A DNA stretch of 54,201 nucleotides, taken from assembly GCA_910579225.1 (NCBI GenBank), contig CAJTTI010000007.1, positions 93,517-147,717 on the forward strand, in the 5' to 3' direction. Position 1 is the stretch's first letter; every line of letters begins with the position of its first letter. The DNA is from an uncultured Lachnospiraceae bacterium. GTDB lineage: Bacteria; Bacillota; Clostridia; Lachnospirales; Lachnospiraceae. Shown here piece after piece: positions 24,469-31,949 of the stretch. Position numbers and translations under genes: made by a program. The notes beneath the pieces were generated by a model. The model ran no database searches and was not told where the DNA came from. It saw only the letters and a list, made by a program, of their open reading frames with translations.

Positions 24469-25398
24469 TTATGCAGACTGCACACAGCGAACTCTTCCTC
24501 CCCGCACGCTTCGGTAAGGAATCTCTCCTCTGCACGCTTCCGAACACCTGCCGCATCTGGGCCCGAAAGGACATCCCTCCGGCAGTTCTTTGACATAAGG
24601 TTGCGTACCGCTGATAAACCGGAAACCATTCTGTGGCAGCGCCCTCCACAACGCTCTGGAGTAGGGATGCCTCAAAGTTTCTTCTGTCTGAAAGTCTGCT
24701 GCATCTGCATCTTCCACTGTTGTCCCTGCATAAAACACCACCACGCGATCTGCAACCTCCAACGCCTGTTCCAAATCATGGGTGATCAGAAGTACGCCTG
24801 CCCCCTGATCCGCCAGTTCCCTGAAATGACTCATCACCCGCCGTACCATATCCATATGAAGTCCCGGCGTCGGTTCGTCGGCGATCACAAGTCTTGGATT
24901 GCCCATCAAAGCAGTGGATACCAGAACTCTCCGGTTCATACCTCCGGACAGCTCAAAAGGATACAATTGCTGTACTTCTTCCTTCAGGTGATAATTCCGG
25001 AAGATTTTGTTCAGTTTATCTCTTAATGCGCCCTCTTTTCTCCCCCTGCATATCTGCGGCCCAATCTTCATAAGCGGATCCAGGTATGCCACACTTTGGG
25101 GCACCAGGACAATCTCATTGCCCCGAAGCGCTTCCTGCCGCTCCTTAGTAAGCGGTTCCCCGTCATACAGAATCTCACCGCCCACTGCCGCGTTATATGG
25201 CAGGATTCCCAGAATCCCGTGAGCCAGAAGACTCTTGCCGGAACCGCTGGATCCTACAACTGCCACCATTTCTCCTTCATGAATCGTTACGTCCAGATTC
25301 CGTATGACCGGAAGTTCCATTTTCCGGAATCCTTTCTCATACTGTTCAAAAGTTACTGAAAAATCATGAATATCCAGAATGATTTTTTTTTCTTCCAT
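24469..25398 (-). CDS. ABC transporter ATPase, NikD/DppD-like
   Basis: Seen: about 309 residues from the ATG at 25398; an ATG three codons upstream (25407) is equally possible. P-loop GSSGSGKS, signature LSGGMNRR, Walker B LVIADEPTPGL, switch His in LLITHD, and a C-terminal Cys-rich GCPFGPRCGRCSEAC of the peptide/nickel subfamily, where these Cys residues bind an Fe-S cluster in some members. Known: energises import with its partner ATPase. Two copies of a 30-base sequence stand between it and the permease gene, the second holding the ribosome binding site. Confidence 0.9.
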   Translation of the reverse strand: MEEKKIILDIHDFSVTFEQYEKGFRKMELPVIRNLDVTIHEGEMVAVVGSSGSGKSLLAHGILGILPYNAAVGGEILYDGEPLTKERQEALRGNEIVLVPQSVAYLDPLMKIGPQICRGRKEGALRDKLNKIFRNYHLKEEVQQLYPFELSGGMNRRVLVSTALMGNPRLVIADEPTPGLHMDMVRRVMSHFRELADQGAGVLLITHDLEQALEVADRVVVFYAGTTVEDADAADFQTEETLRHPYSRALWRALPQNGFRFISGTQPYVKELPEGCPFGPRCGRCSEACRGEIPYRSVRGGRVRCVQSA

Positions 25399-25406
25399 TA
25401 TGATCA

Positions 25407-25471
25407 TCCCGCTGCAGACCTTCCCCTTTTGTTGTTGACTGTCCCGCTGCAGCTTTCCCCTTTTTGTTGTT
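25407..25471 (-). repeat. Imperfect tandem repeat containing a ribosome binding site
   Basis: Two 30-base copies (25407-25436 and 25442-25471), differing at few positions, each with AAAAGGGGAA followed by CTGCAGCGGGA on the minus strand. The copy nearer the ATPase gene supplies its ribosome binding region. It looks like a local duplication. Confidence 0.75.
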
Positions 25472-26296
25472 TTATTTGTGAACGCCTGCCGGATCGAGCA
25501 GCTTTCTGAGGCTCTCCCCCGCCACGTCAAACAATACTACGGTAAGTACCAGTAAAAGCCCTGGAAACAATGCCAGCCACCAGCGGCCCATCGCCAGATA
25601 TTTCATACTTTCCGACAGGATCACACCCACTGCAGGCTGTTCCGGCGGCAGGCCAAACCCCAGAAACGTAATGCTTGCCTCATGCAGAATCGCATGCGGA
25701 AACATCAGAATCAGCCCCACCAGAAACTGCGGAAACAAATGTGGAATCATATGCTTCCAGACCAGCTTAAACCTCCCCATTCCAAGTTTCTGCGCTGCTT
25801 TGATGTACAAAGCCTCCTTCAATTGCATGACTTCTCCCCGCATCACCCGGGCAAGGGACGTCCAGTGTGTAAGAGCCACCCCCACCACGACTCCTTTAAA
25901 CCCTTTGCCGAATGCATAAGAGATCAGAATCAGAAGCAAGATATGCGGAATCCCCATAACCAGATCAATGAGCCATGTAATCACGGAATCCACGGTCCTT
26001 CCCATGGTCGCCGCCATCGTTCCCAAAAGCAGTGCAAATACGGAACTGACTCCAGCTGCCAAAAGACCAATCCGAATACTTAGGGACAGGCCGGTCAGCG
26101 TACGTATGAACATATCTCTCCCCAGCCAGTCTGTTCCAAATATATACGAAATACCCGGCGCCATATTTTTTCTGGAAAAATCAGTTACAAGCGATTCCTC
26201 CATACACATCTGTCCTGCTGCAGTAACCAGTGTCAGGAACAAAATGGCTGCCCCAAAAAGTACTGCAGCCCATATTCTTCCATTCAGTCTCTTCAT
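25472..26296 (-). CDS. ABC transporter permease, NikC/DppC-like
   Basis: Seen: about 274 residues, one N-terminal and about five further membrane segments, with the binding-protein-dependent permease motif MQLKEALYIKAAQKLGMGR (EAA loop) and the DppC-type start pattern TDWLGRDMF. Its start overlaps the stop of the other permease gene: either ATG at 26296 or GTG at 26299 can serve, with GGAGG upstream. Known: forms the channel with the NikB-like partner. Confidence 0.92.
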   Translation of the reverse strand: MKRLNGRIWAAVLFGAAILFLTLVTAAGQMCMEESLVTDFSRKNMAPGISYIFGTDWLGRDMFIRTLTGLSLSIRIGLLAAGVSSVFALLLGTMAATMGRTVDSVITWLIDLVMGIPHILLLILISYAFGKGFKGVVVGVALTHWTSLARVMRGEVMQLKEALYIKAAQKLGMGRFKLVWKHMIPHLFPQFLVGLILMFPHAILHEASITFLGFGLPPEQPAVGVILSESMKYLAMGRWWLALFPGLLLVLTVVLFDVAGESLRKLLDPAGVHK

Positions 26297-27285
26297 CACC
26301 TGACACCTCCCCTGCGAATTCTTGGATCAATGATGCCATACAAAATATTTGCGATCAGATTTCCCCCAAACACAAAGACTGCACTGATTACCGTAATTCC
26401 AAGAAGCAACGGCACGTCGCTGCCAAGCCCGGCCGTCACCGCCGCCTGCCCAAGCCCCGGATAGGAGAACACCTGTTCCACCAGCACAGAACCACCGAAA
26501 ATCTCACTGATGGATGCAAACTGCAGCGTCACAGCAGGCAGAACCGCGTTACGAAGTCCGTGATTTTTGACGATGCTGAAAGTGCTTTCTCCCCTCGCCC
26601 TGGCAAACAGCACATAATCGCTTTCCATAATCTCAATCATTTTCTCCCGCGTATGCAGGGTAATATTCGCAATCCCTGTTATACTTAAAGTAACAGCCGG
26701 CAAAATCGCATGATGGATTCGATCCAACATCGTAACCCCGCTGGTTTCCACTCCGATTGGTACACTCAGTCCAATCGGAAATAGTTTCAGCCAGACAGAA
26801 AATATCATCAAAAACACCAGTGCCAGCCAAAACGCAGGTGTACTGGCAATCAACAGTGAATATCCTTTTATCAGTTTATCCAGAAAGCTGCCCTCCCGAA
26901 TCCCCGAGAGGATGCCCAGAATAAATCCCATAATGCCTGACAGGATCCAGGCGATCGTCATAAGCCACAGAGAATTAACCAGTTTCACTCCAATTACTTT
27001 TGACACAGGCTGACGATACAAAAGCGATATCCCCATATCTCCCCGGAAAAAATCGCCCGCCCACGCTAAAAACCGTTCCACAGGCGGCTCTCCCACTCCC
27101 CAATATACCTGAAGTTTCTCAATCTGCTCCTGACTCATGGTTCCAAGCGCTGCCTGCCCCACATTTGCCTGGAGCGGGTCAATCGGCGATATGGACACCA
27201 GCATAAATGCCGCTGCGCTTACAAAAAATATAAGCAGAATCATCCGAATCATCTGCTTTCCAATCCATACAACATTCCCCTTCAC
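26296..27285 (-). CDS. ABC transporter permease, NikB/DppB-like
   Basis: Seen: 329 residues, six membrane segments, the DppB-type start region (MIRMILLIFFVSAAAFMLVS) and the EAA-loop motif YVLFARARGESTFSIVKNHG. The start is GTG at 27285 after AGGAGG. Known: imports nickel, peptides or metal chelates with its partners. It is the first gene of the operon; no periplasmic-type binding protein gene is found on either side, so that part must be elsewhere or shared. Confidence 0.92.
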   Translation of the reverse strand: MKGNVVWIGKQMIRMILLIFFVSAAAFMLVSISPIDPLQANVGQAALGTMSQEQIEKLQVYWGVGEPPVERFLAWAGDFFRGDMGISLLYRQPVSKVIGVKLVNSLWLMTIAWILSGIMGFILGILSGIREGSFLDKLIKGYSLLIASTPAFWLALVFLMIFSVWLKLFPIGLSVPIGVETSGVTMLDRIHHAILPAVTLSITGIANITLHTREKMIEIMESDYVLFARARGESTFSIVKNHGLRNAVLPAVTLQFASISEIFGGSVLVEQVFSYPGLGQAAVTAGLGSDVPLLLGITVISAVFVFGGNLIANILYGIIDPRIRRGGVR

Positions 27286-27360
27286 AAAATCCTCCTGCTG
27301 AAAGTTCTGCCACTTTTCTTACCTGTTGCATCTCAAACCAATCCCGGCTGCAGAACCTGA
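27286..27360 (-). promoter_or_regulatory. Structured leader of the ABC-transporter operon
   Basis: On the minus strand GTTCTGC (27356-27350) pairs with GCAGAAC (27310-27304), seven pairs enclosing about 39 bases, followed by TTTCAGCAGGAGG of the first gene. The element begins about 8 bases after the expected transcription start. I do not recognise a known riboswitch; cobalamin and NiCo consensus elements do not fit. Confidence 0.5.
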
Positions 27361-27369
27361 CTTGATATT

Positions 27370-27398
27370 ATTTTAACAAAAAGTATTTTTTCTCACAA
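27370..27398 (-). promoter_or_regulatory. Sigma-A promoter of the ABC-transporter/cbiK operon
   Basis: Minus strand: TTGTGA (27398-27393), 17 bases, TAAAAT (27375-27370). It lies between the flagellar operon terminator and the first permease gene. Confidence 0.65.
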
Positions 27399-27438
27399 GC
27401 CCGGTAGGGGGATATTTCTCCTGTCTCCATAAGTAAAA

Positions 27439-27465
27439 CCCCGAAAAACCGCATGTTTTTCGGGG
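27439..27465 (-). terminator. Terminator of the flagellar operon
   Basis: CCCCGAAAAAC (27439-27449) pairs perfectly with GTTTTTCGGGG (27455-27465); read on the minus strand it is followed by TTTTACTT. It lies 14 bases after the cheV stop codon and separates it from the transporter operon. Confidence 0.85.
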
Positions 27466-27478
27466 TCATCCACTCTTT

Positions 27479-28417
27479 TTAACCTATATTTTTTACTTCT
27501 CTCCTGAACCGTTCCAGAAGCTGGTCAATTACATGTACCAGATGTCCAATCTCGGGCTTGGTAAGCTGTTCATCTGCTCCAAGAGCCTCTCCTTTCACTC
27601 TCATCTGATCATCAATCAAGGATGAAAAGATGACAACAGGTATCTTCTTCAGCCTTGGATCATCCTTCACCAGTTTGGTCAGTCTGTGTCCATCCATCTC
27701 CGGCATCTCAATATCCGTAATAATCAGATTCACTTTATCGTACAGATGCTCATCGTTTCGAAGGCTATTCAGGTAATTCCATGCCTCCTGACCATTATTG
27801 AAATTCTTCACATCCATGAACCCTGCACGTTCCAGAGAATCGTCAATCATCTTCTGCAGAAGCACAGAGTCCTCTGCGATTACAAGCGGGCTGTCACAAA
27901 GCGGACGATCTCCCATCTGCTCCACTTCAGATATCTGAATCGTTGTCTCCGGCGCGATCTCTGCCACAATCTTCTCAAAATCCAGAATCGTCACCAGCTC
28001 TCCCGCACACTGTGCGATACCGGTTGCCACTCCTTCATCACCATGGGACAACGTCTTATCCGGTTTCTGAATATCCTTCCATGAGATACGGCTGATTCCT
28101 TCAATACTCTGTACACGGAATGCCACCGTCATCTTATTGAAATTCGTCACAATAAATAGATCCCTGGGTTTATGTCCCAGATCCTCGCCAGTCAGATAGT
28201 AGCCAAGATCAATTACCGTGATCAAGATATCTCTTGGTTTGAAAATCCCTTCCACCGCCGGATGAGCATGAGGCATCATCTTTACCTTCTCACTCATCAT
28301 AATCTCTTTCACCTTTGCCACATTGATTCCGTAAAACTCACCCTGAATCGTGAATTTCATGATCTCAATTTCGTTGGTACCCGACTCCAGAAGAATACCC
28401 TCTTTTTCTTTCTCCAC
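27479..28417 (-). CDS. cheV: CheV chemotaxis coupling protein (CheW-REC)
   Basis: Seen: 312 residues. An N-terminal CheW domain (about 14-160) is followed by a receiver domain (about 176-310) with phospho-acceptor D235 in LIITDIEMPEMDG, acidic E182-D183 and K at the TKPE segment. Start is GTG at 28417 with AAGGAG nine bases upstream. Known: CheV couples receptors to CheA like CheW, and its phosphorylation aids adaptation. It is the last gene before the terminator. No cheW, cheA, cheB or cheR gene is in this window. Confidence 0.95.
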   Translation of the reverse strand: MEKEKEGILLESGTNEIEIMKFTIQGEFYGINVAKVKEIMMSEKVKMMPHAHPAVEGIFKPRDILITVIDLGYYLTGEDLGHKPRDLFIVTNFNKMTVAFRVQSIEGISRISWKDIQKPDKTLSHGDEGVATGIAQCAGELVTILDFEKIVAEIAPETTIQISEVEQMGDRPLCDSPLVIAEDSVLLQKMIDDSLERAGFMDVKNFNNGQEAWNYLNSLRNDEHLYDKVNLIITDIEMPEMDGHRLTKLVKDDPRLKKIPVVIFSSLIDDQMRVKGEALGADEQLTKPEIGHLVHVIDQLLERFRREVKNIG

Positions 28418-28434
28418 TTGTATCCGCTCCTTCC

Positions 28435-28920
28435 TTATAGATGCTTTTCCGGTTTACCCGCAGACCGAATGACAACATCCCCATTGGCAATATTAATCAA
28501 CATGGTCCTTGCATAACTTCCTCCGGTATCCTCTGCCGAGATACGCATCCGTTCTTCCATCAACAACTTTTTCACCATTGCAGCATTCCTTTGCCCAATG
28601 TTGCCAAAATCGGAATTTCCCTGTATCTCAAACATCTTGGCTCCGCCTGCAATTTTCACTATCGTCCTGCTTTTCAGCATGCCAAAAGCAGAAAGTTTGC
28701 GGATCATCTCCTGAAGCCCGCTGTCCGCATATTTAAATACTTTTGGATCCCTTGGATCTGTCCTTGAAGGCAGCATAATATGCAGAAGTCCTCCCAGCCG
28801 GATCGCAGGATCATACATTGTGATCCCGATACAGGAACCCAGTGCATAAGTGATGATCTGCCCTTCTCCTCTGGCAAATTTCATATCACCGATTCCTACT
28901 TTTAAATCTTTTCCCGTCAA
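28435..28920 (-). CDS. cheD: CheD receptor glutamine deamidase
   Basis: Seen: 161 residues with catalytic C30 in YALGSCIG and H47 in LLHIML, as in the family. The start is TTG at 28920, overlapping the TGA of cheC (TTGA), which implies coupled translation. Known: CheD deamidates Gln residues of chemoreceptors and binds CheC, stimulating its CheY-P phosphatase activity. Adjacent cheC and cheD fit this. Confidence 0.95.
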   Translation of the reverse strand: MTGKDLKVGIGDMKFARGEGQIITYALGSCIGITMYDPAIRLGGLLHIMLPSRTDPRDPKVFKYADSGLQEMIRKLSAFGMLKSRTIVKIAGGAKMFEIQGNSDFGNIGQRNAAMVKKLLMEERMRISAEDTGGSYARTMLINIANGDVVIRSAGKPEKHL

Positions 28921-29540
28921 CTTGACACACCTAATTTCTCTAATATCCTGTTCAATGATTCAATATCAGGCATCATCAGAAGTCCGTCTGAAAGCCTGGC
29001 ACCATCCATAATAAATTCTGCATTAATGTACATCAGCTTATCTGTTACATACCCATATTCCGCAATCGGAACCGTCAGAATTCCACCCAGCATATTCACA
29101 GTAGAACTTGGTACAGACAGATCAATATCCACACCCACAAGCTGCGCAAACGCATTTACATAAGAGCAGATGATGATATTTCCTACTTCTTCCAGCGCAG
29201 AATAATCCATCTCATCCATCTCTTCAAAAGAAGTATACGATTTTCCGATCAACTTCTCAAGGACTGCATTGGCCATATCCATCTTAAAGATGAACAGAAT
29301 CAGTCCATTGACATCCCTGGACATCTGCACCAATGTAGCTGCCACCAGCTCTTCCATTTCGCCGATCTTATCCACTGCTTCCTCATAACCAAGCACGCTT
29401 ACCTCTGGAATCGCAATCCGGATCTCCTTTTGAAGCAGCTTGGACAGAGAAGTAGCCGCATGACTGGTGCCGATGCTGCTGATCTCTTTCATAACATCCA
29501 GTTCCTGAAGATTCATCTCTTCATAACTTTTTATTCTCAT
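28917..29540 (-). CDS. cheC: CheC CheY-P phosphatase
   Basis: Seen: 207 residues from the ATG at 29540 with GAGG five bases upstream. CheC-family proteins carry two (D/S)xxxExxN sites. The second is complete (S114, E118, N121), but the first reads D15, E19 and S22, where Asn is expected. Known: the Asn aligns the attacking water, so the first site may be weak or inactive. CheC removes phosphate from CheY-P and binds CheD. It is followed directly by cheD. Confidence 0.93.
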   Translation of the reverse strand: MRIKSYEEMNLQELDVMKEISSIGTSHAATSLSKLLQKEIRIAIPEVSVLGYEEAVDKIGEMEELVAATLVQMSRDVNGLILFIFKMDMANAVLEKLIGKSYTSFEEMDEMDYSALEEVGNIIICSYVNAFAQLVGVDIDLSVPSSTVNMLGGILTVPIAEYGYVTDKLMYINAEFIMDGARLSDGLLMMPDIESLNRILEKLGVSS

Positions 29541-29560
29541 ATACACCTCACATTATCCGG

Positions 29561-30307
29561 CTATCCCCTCAGGGAATTAATCGTAGATTCTATCTCATCT
29601 GATGTGGTGATCATCTTCAGGGCGTAAGAAAAGGCTCTCTGTGCCTCTATGATCTTCACCATCTCTTCCCCCATATCTGTTCCGGAACTCTCCAGAGCCC
29701 CGGTAGTAAGCAGCGGACTCTCGACCAGAATTGGCTCCATCCCTTCATCTGCAGGTAGATATTCATTATCACCTTTATTCACGAGGCGGCTTGGATTATT
29801 GAATGTATACAAAGCAACTTTCTCCCGGATCGCTGCCGGATCTTCTCCTCCCCCCTCATCGCCTGCCAGCTGTCCCACTTCAATAGGCTGACGGTCCGCA
29901 TCCAATACCAGCCGGTTGGACTCTGTCATCAGATAGAATTTTCCTTCCAGTTCTCCTCTGTGGAACCGTCCGCTTCTTGTATAACTGACCTCTTCTGTCC
30001 CCACATCCTGCACCATGAAGAACGCATTATCCTGCAGAATCGCAAAATCCAGGGAACTTCTCGTCATGGATACGGCCGACGCGCCAAAATTCGTATAAGT
30101 TCTCTGAACCCGCATACCGTCGCCTGCCATAAGCTCTGTAACTGCGTCTGCGGAATCATTCAGATTATAATTGATCAAATCAGAAAAAGCCACATTCTTG
30201 GGCTTAAACCCGGAATTATTGATATTTGCAAGGTTATTGGAGGTTACACTCAGTTTGTCTAAATAAGCATTTGCTCCAACAGCAGCCGAATAAAATGACT
30301 GATACAT
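29561..30307 (-). CDS. flgG: Flagellar basal-body rod protein, FlgG/FlgF type
   Basis: Seen: 248 residues. The N-terminal rod motif is SVTSNNLANINNSGFKP and the C-terminus has EEMVKIIEAQRAFSYALKMI, both typical of axial proteins. AAGGAGG precedes the ATG. Known: FlgF and FlgG form the proximal and distal rod; they are exported by the type III gate encoded in this operon. Which of the two adjacent genes is FlgF and which FlgG cannot be settled by eye, so the symbols are provisional. Confidence 0.85.
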   Translation of the reverse strand: MYQSFYSAAVGANAYLDKLSVTSNNLANINNSGFKPKNVAFSDLINYNLNDSADAVTELMAGDGMRVQRTYTNFGASAVSMTRSSLDFAILQDNAFFMVQDVGTEEVSYTRSGRFHRGELEGKFYLMTESNRLVLDADRQPIEVGQLAGDEGGGEDPAAIREKVALYTFNNPSRLVNKGDNEYLPADEGMEPILVESPLLTTGALESSGTDMGEEMVKIIEAQRAFSYALKMITTSDEIESTINSLRG

Positions 30308-30322
30308 TTAGATATTCCTCCT

Positions 30323-31096
30323 TTACATTCTTCCAATATCGGTCGCAGATTTACTCATAACCTGGTCATACATCTTAAGCACCTGCGCTGCACTTTGCAG
30401 AGCCCGCTGGGAAGTGATCATAGATGTCATCTCCTCTACCAAATCCGCATTCGAACGTTCCAGAGTTTTCCAAACCACTGCCGTATCCCCCTGAACAGTC
30501 TCTCTGGGCGCCGCATCTGTAGAATACAGACCATAATCTTCCTTGTGAAGTACATCTTCGTAGTCTCCTTCAAAATCCACCACCCGAAGAGTTCCCAGTT
30601 CCCGGCTGACACCGTCTTCATCATAACCATAGAATGTTCCGTTGGTCACAGCGAAATCCTCGTTGTTGATCTGAATGGGCTGCCCGCCTGCTCCCTGTAC
30701 TCTGCCCAGGTTGTTCAGTGTCAGAAATCCTTCTTCATCCACACGAAAAGAGCCATTTCTCGTATAACGCACCCCATCCGGCGTATCAATACAGAAAAAA
30801 CCATTGCCGCTCAATGCAAAATCATAGATCCCGCCTGTAGGATTAAAGCTACCCTGCTCATAGTTTACATAAGTTCTCTGAGCAGTTCTGATCTTGGAAG
30901 TAACCCCCAGCGGCACATACTCACTCTTATCAGTTCTTCCGGTCCGATAGAGCATCTCCTCCTGAAAAGTACTGCTGACCATCTTGTCACTCTTATAACC
31001 GGGTGTCTGTACATTCACCATGTTGTTGCTTATGGTATTCAGATTTCTCTGCTGTGTCAGCATACCGGATGTCAGGTTATAAAATCCCTGATACAT
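30323..31096 (-). CDS. flgF: Flagellar basal-body rod protein, FlgF/FlgG type
   Basis: Seen: 257 residues, N-terminal motif NLNTISNNMVNVQTPGYKSD and C-terminal DLVEEMTSMITSQRALQSAA. The TAGGAGG site precedes the ATG. Known: rod protein with the same export route as its neighbour. It is a paralogue of the next gene, with similar ends but different middle parts. The spacer from fliA contains GCGGAACTCTAAATTAGGAGG, which resembles other spacers in this window. Confidence 0.85.
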   Translation of the reverse strand: MYQGFYNLTSGMLTQQRNLNTISNNMVNVQTPGYKSDKMVSSTFQEEMLYRTGRTDKSEYVPLGVTSKIRTAQRTYVNYEQGSFNPTGGIYDFALSGNGFFCIDTPDGVRYTRNGSFRVDEEGFLTLNNLGRVQGAGGQPIQINNEDFAVTNGTFYGYDEDGVSRELGTLRVVDFEGDYEDVLHKEDYGLYSTDAAPRETVQGDTAVVWKTLERSNADLVEEMTSMITSQRALQSAAQVLKMYDQVMSKSATDIGRM

Positions 31097-31169
31097 ATCC
31101 TGTTCCTCCTAATTTAGAGTTCCGCTTCCGCCCTTCCATTGCCCGGAAGAGCTTCGCTGTTTTATTTTG

Positions 31170-31928
31170 TTAAATATAATTGCTCATATAAGCCTTCAGT
31201 CTTCGGATGGCACTGCTGTGTATCTGTGAAATCCGGGGTTCGCTGACTCCTAAAATCTCTGCAATCTGCCCCATATTGAGCTCTTCCACATAATACAATG
31301 AGATGACCAGCTGCTCCTTTTCCTTCAAACTTTTTACAGCCTCCGAGAGAAGCTGTCTGGACTCTTCGCGAAGGAAAGCCTTTTCCGGCTGAGAACTTGC
31401 GTCCTTGCTGGAAAGCTGCAAAGACTGATGTTCGTCCTCGTCGTCTACCAGCATATCCAGGGAAAGCACATTCATAATCACGCTCATCCGTTGCAGTTTT
31501 CTGTACTTTTTCACATCCATTCCTATGGACTCTGCAACTTCCTCATCTGTGGACTCCCCACCGAGCGCCATACGGGCTTCCTCCATCTGCCGAACCTGTT
31601 TGCGGAAATCTCTGGGCATCCAGTCATTTTTGCGCACCAGGTCAATAATCATCCCCCGAATTCTTCTGGATATAAAAGTCTCAAACTTATTATCTCGCTC
31701 CGGGTCGTATCTGTCAATCCCTTTCATAATGGCAATTACACCTTCATTGATGATATCTTCCATCTGAAGAGAACCTGCATAAACTCCCCGCATCTGTGAT
31801 GCAATTGTCTTTACAATATACAGGTAACGCATCACCAGCTCCTGCTTCACCAGAAGCTCGCCGCTCTCCTGGTACCATGCAAGGAGTTCCTCATTTGTCT
31901 TATCTTTTAACTTTTCTGTCGAAAGCAT
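31170..31928 (-). CDS. fliA: Flagellar RNA polymerase sigma factor FliA (sigma-28/SigD)
   Basis: Seen: 252 residues with region 2 (SLQMEDIINEGVIAIMKGID and RRIRGMIIDLVRKNDW), region 3 and a region 4 helix-turn-helix (LNMGQIAEILGVSEPRISQI). Known: directs transcription of late flagellar, chemotaxis and motility genes. Usually flhF and flhG precede the che and sigD genes; here fliA directly follows flhA by 21 bases. No sigma-28 promoter was identified with confidence in this window. Confidence 0.96.
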   Translation of the reverse strand: MLSTEKLKDKTNEELLAWYQESGELLVKQELVMRYLYIVKTIASQMRGVYAGSLQMEDIINEGVIAIMKGIDRYDPERDNKFETFISRRIRGMIIDLVRKNDWMPRDFRKQVRQMEEARMALGGESTDEEVAESIGMDVKKYRKLQRMSVIMNVLSLDMLVDDEDEHQSLQLSSKDASSQPEKAFLREESRQLLSEAVKSLKEKEQLVISLYYVEELNMGQIAEILGVSEPRISQIHSSAIRRLKAYMSNYI

Positions 31929-31949
31929 CCAACCTCAACTCCTTGTGGG

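Noticed and set aside
27286..27360. Cobalamin riboswitch before the ABC/cbiK operon
   Set aside because: The leader is too short and the conserved B12-box pattern is not present; left as an unassigned leader.
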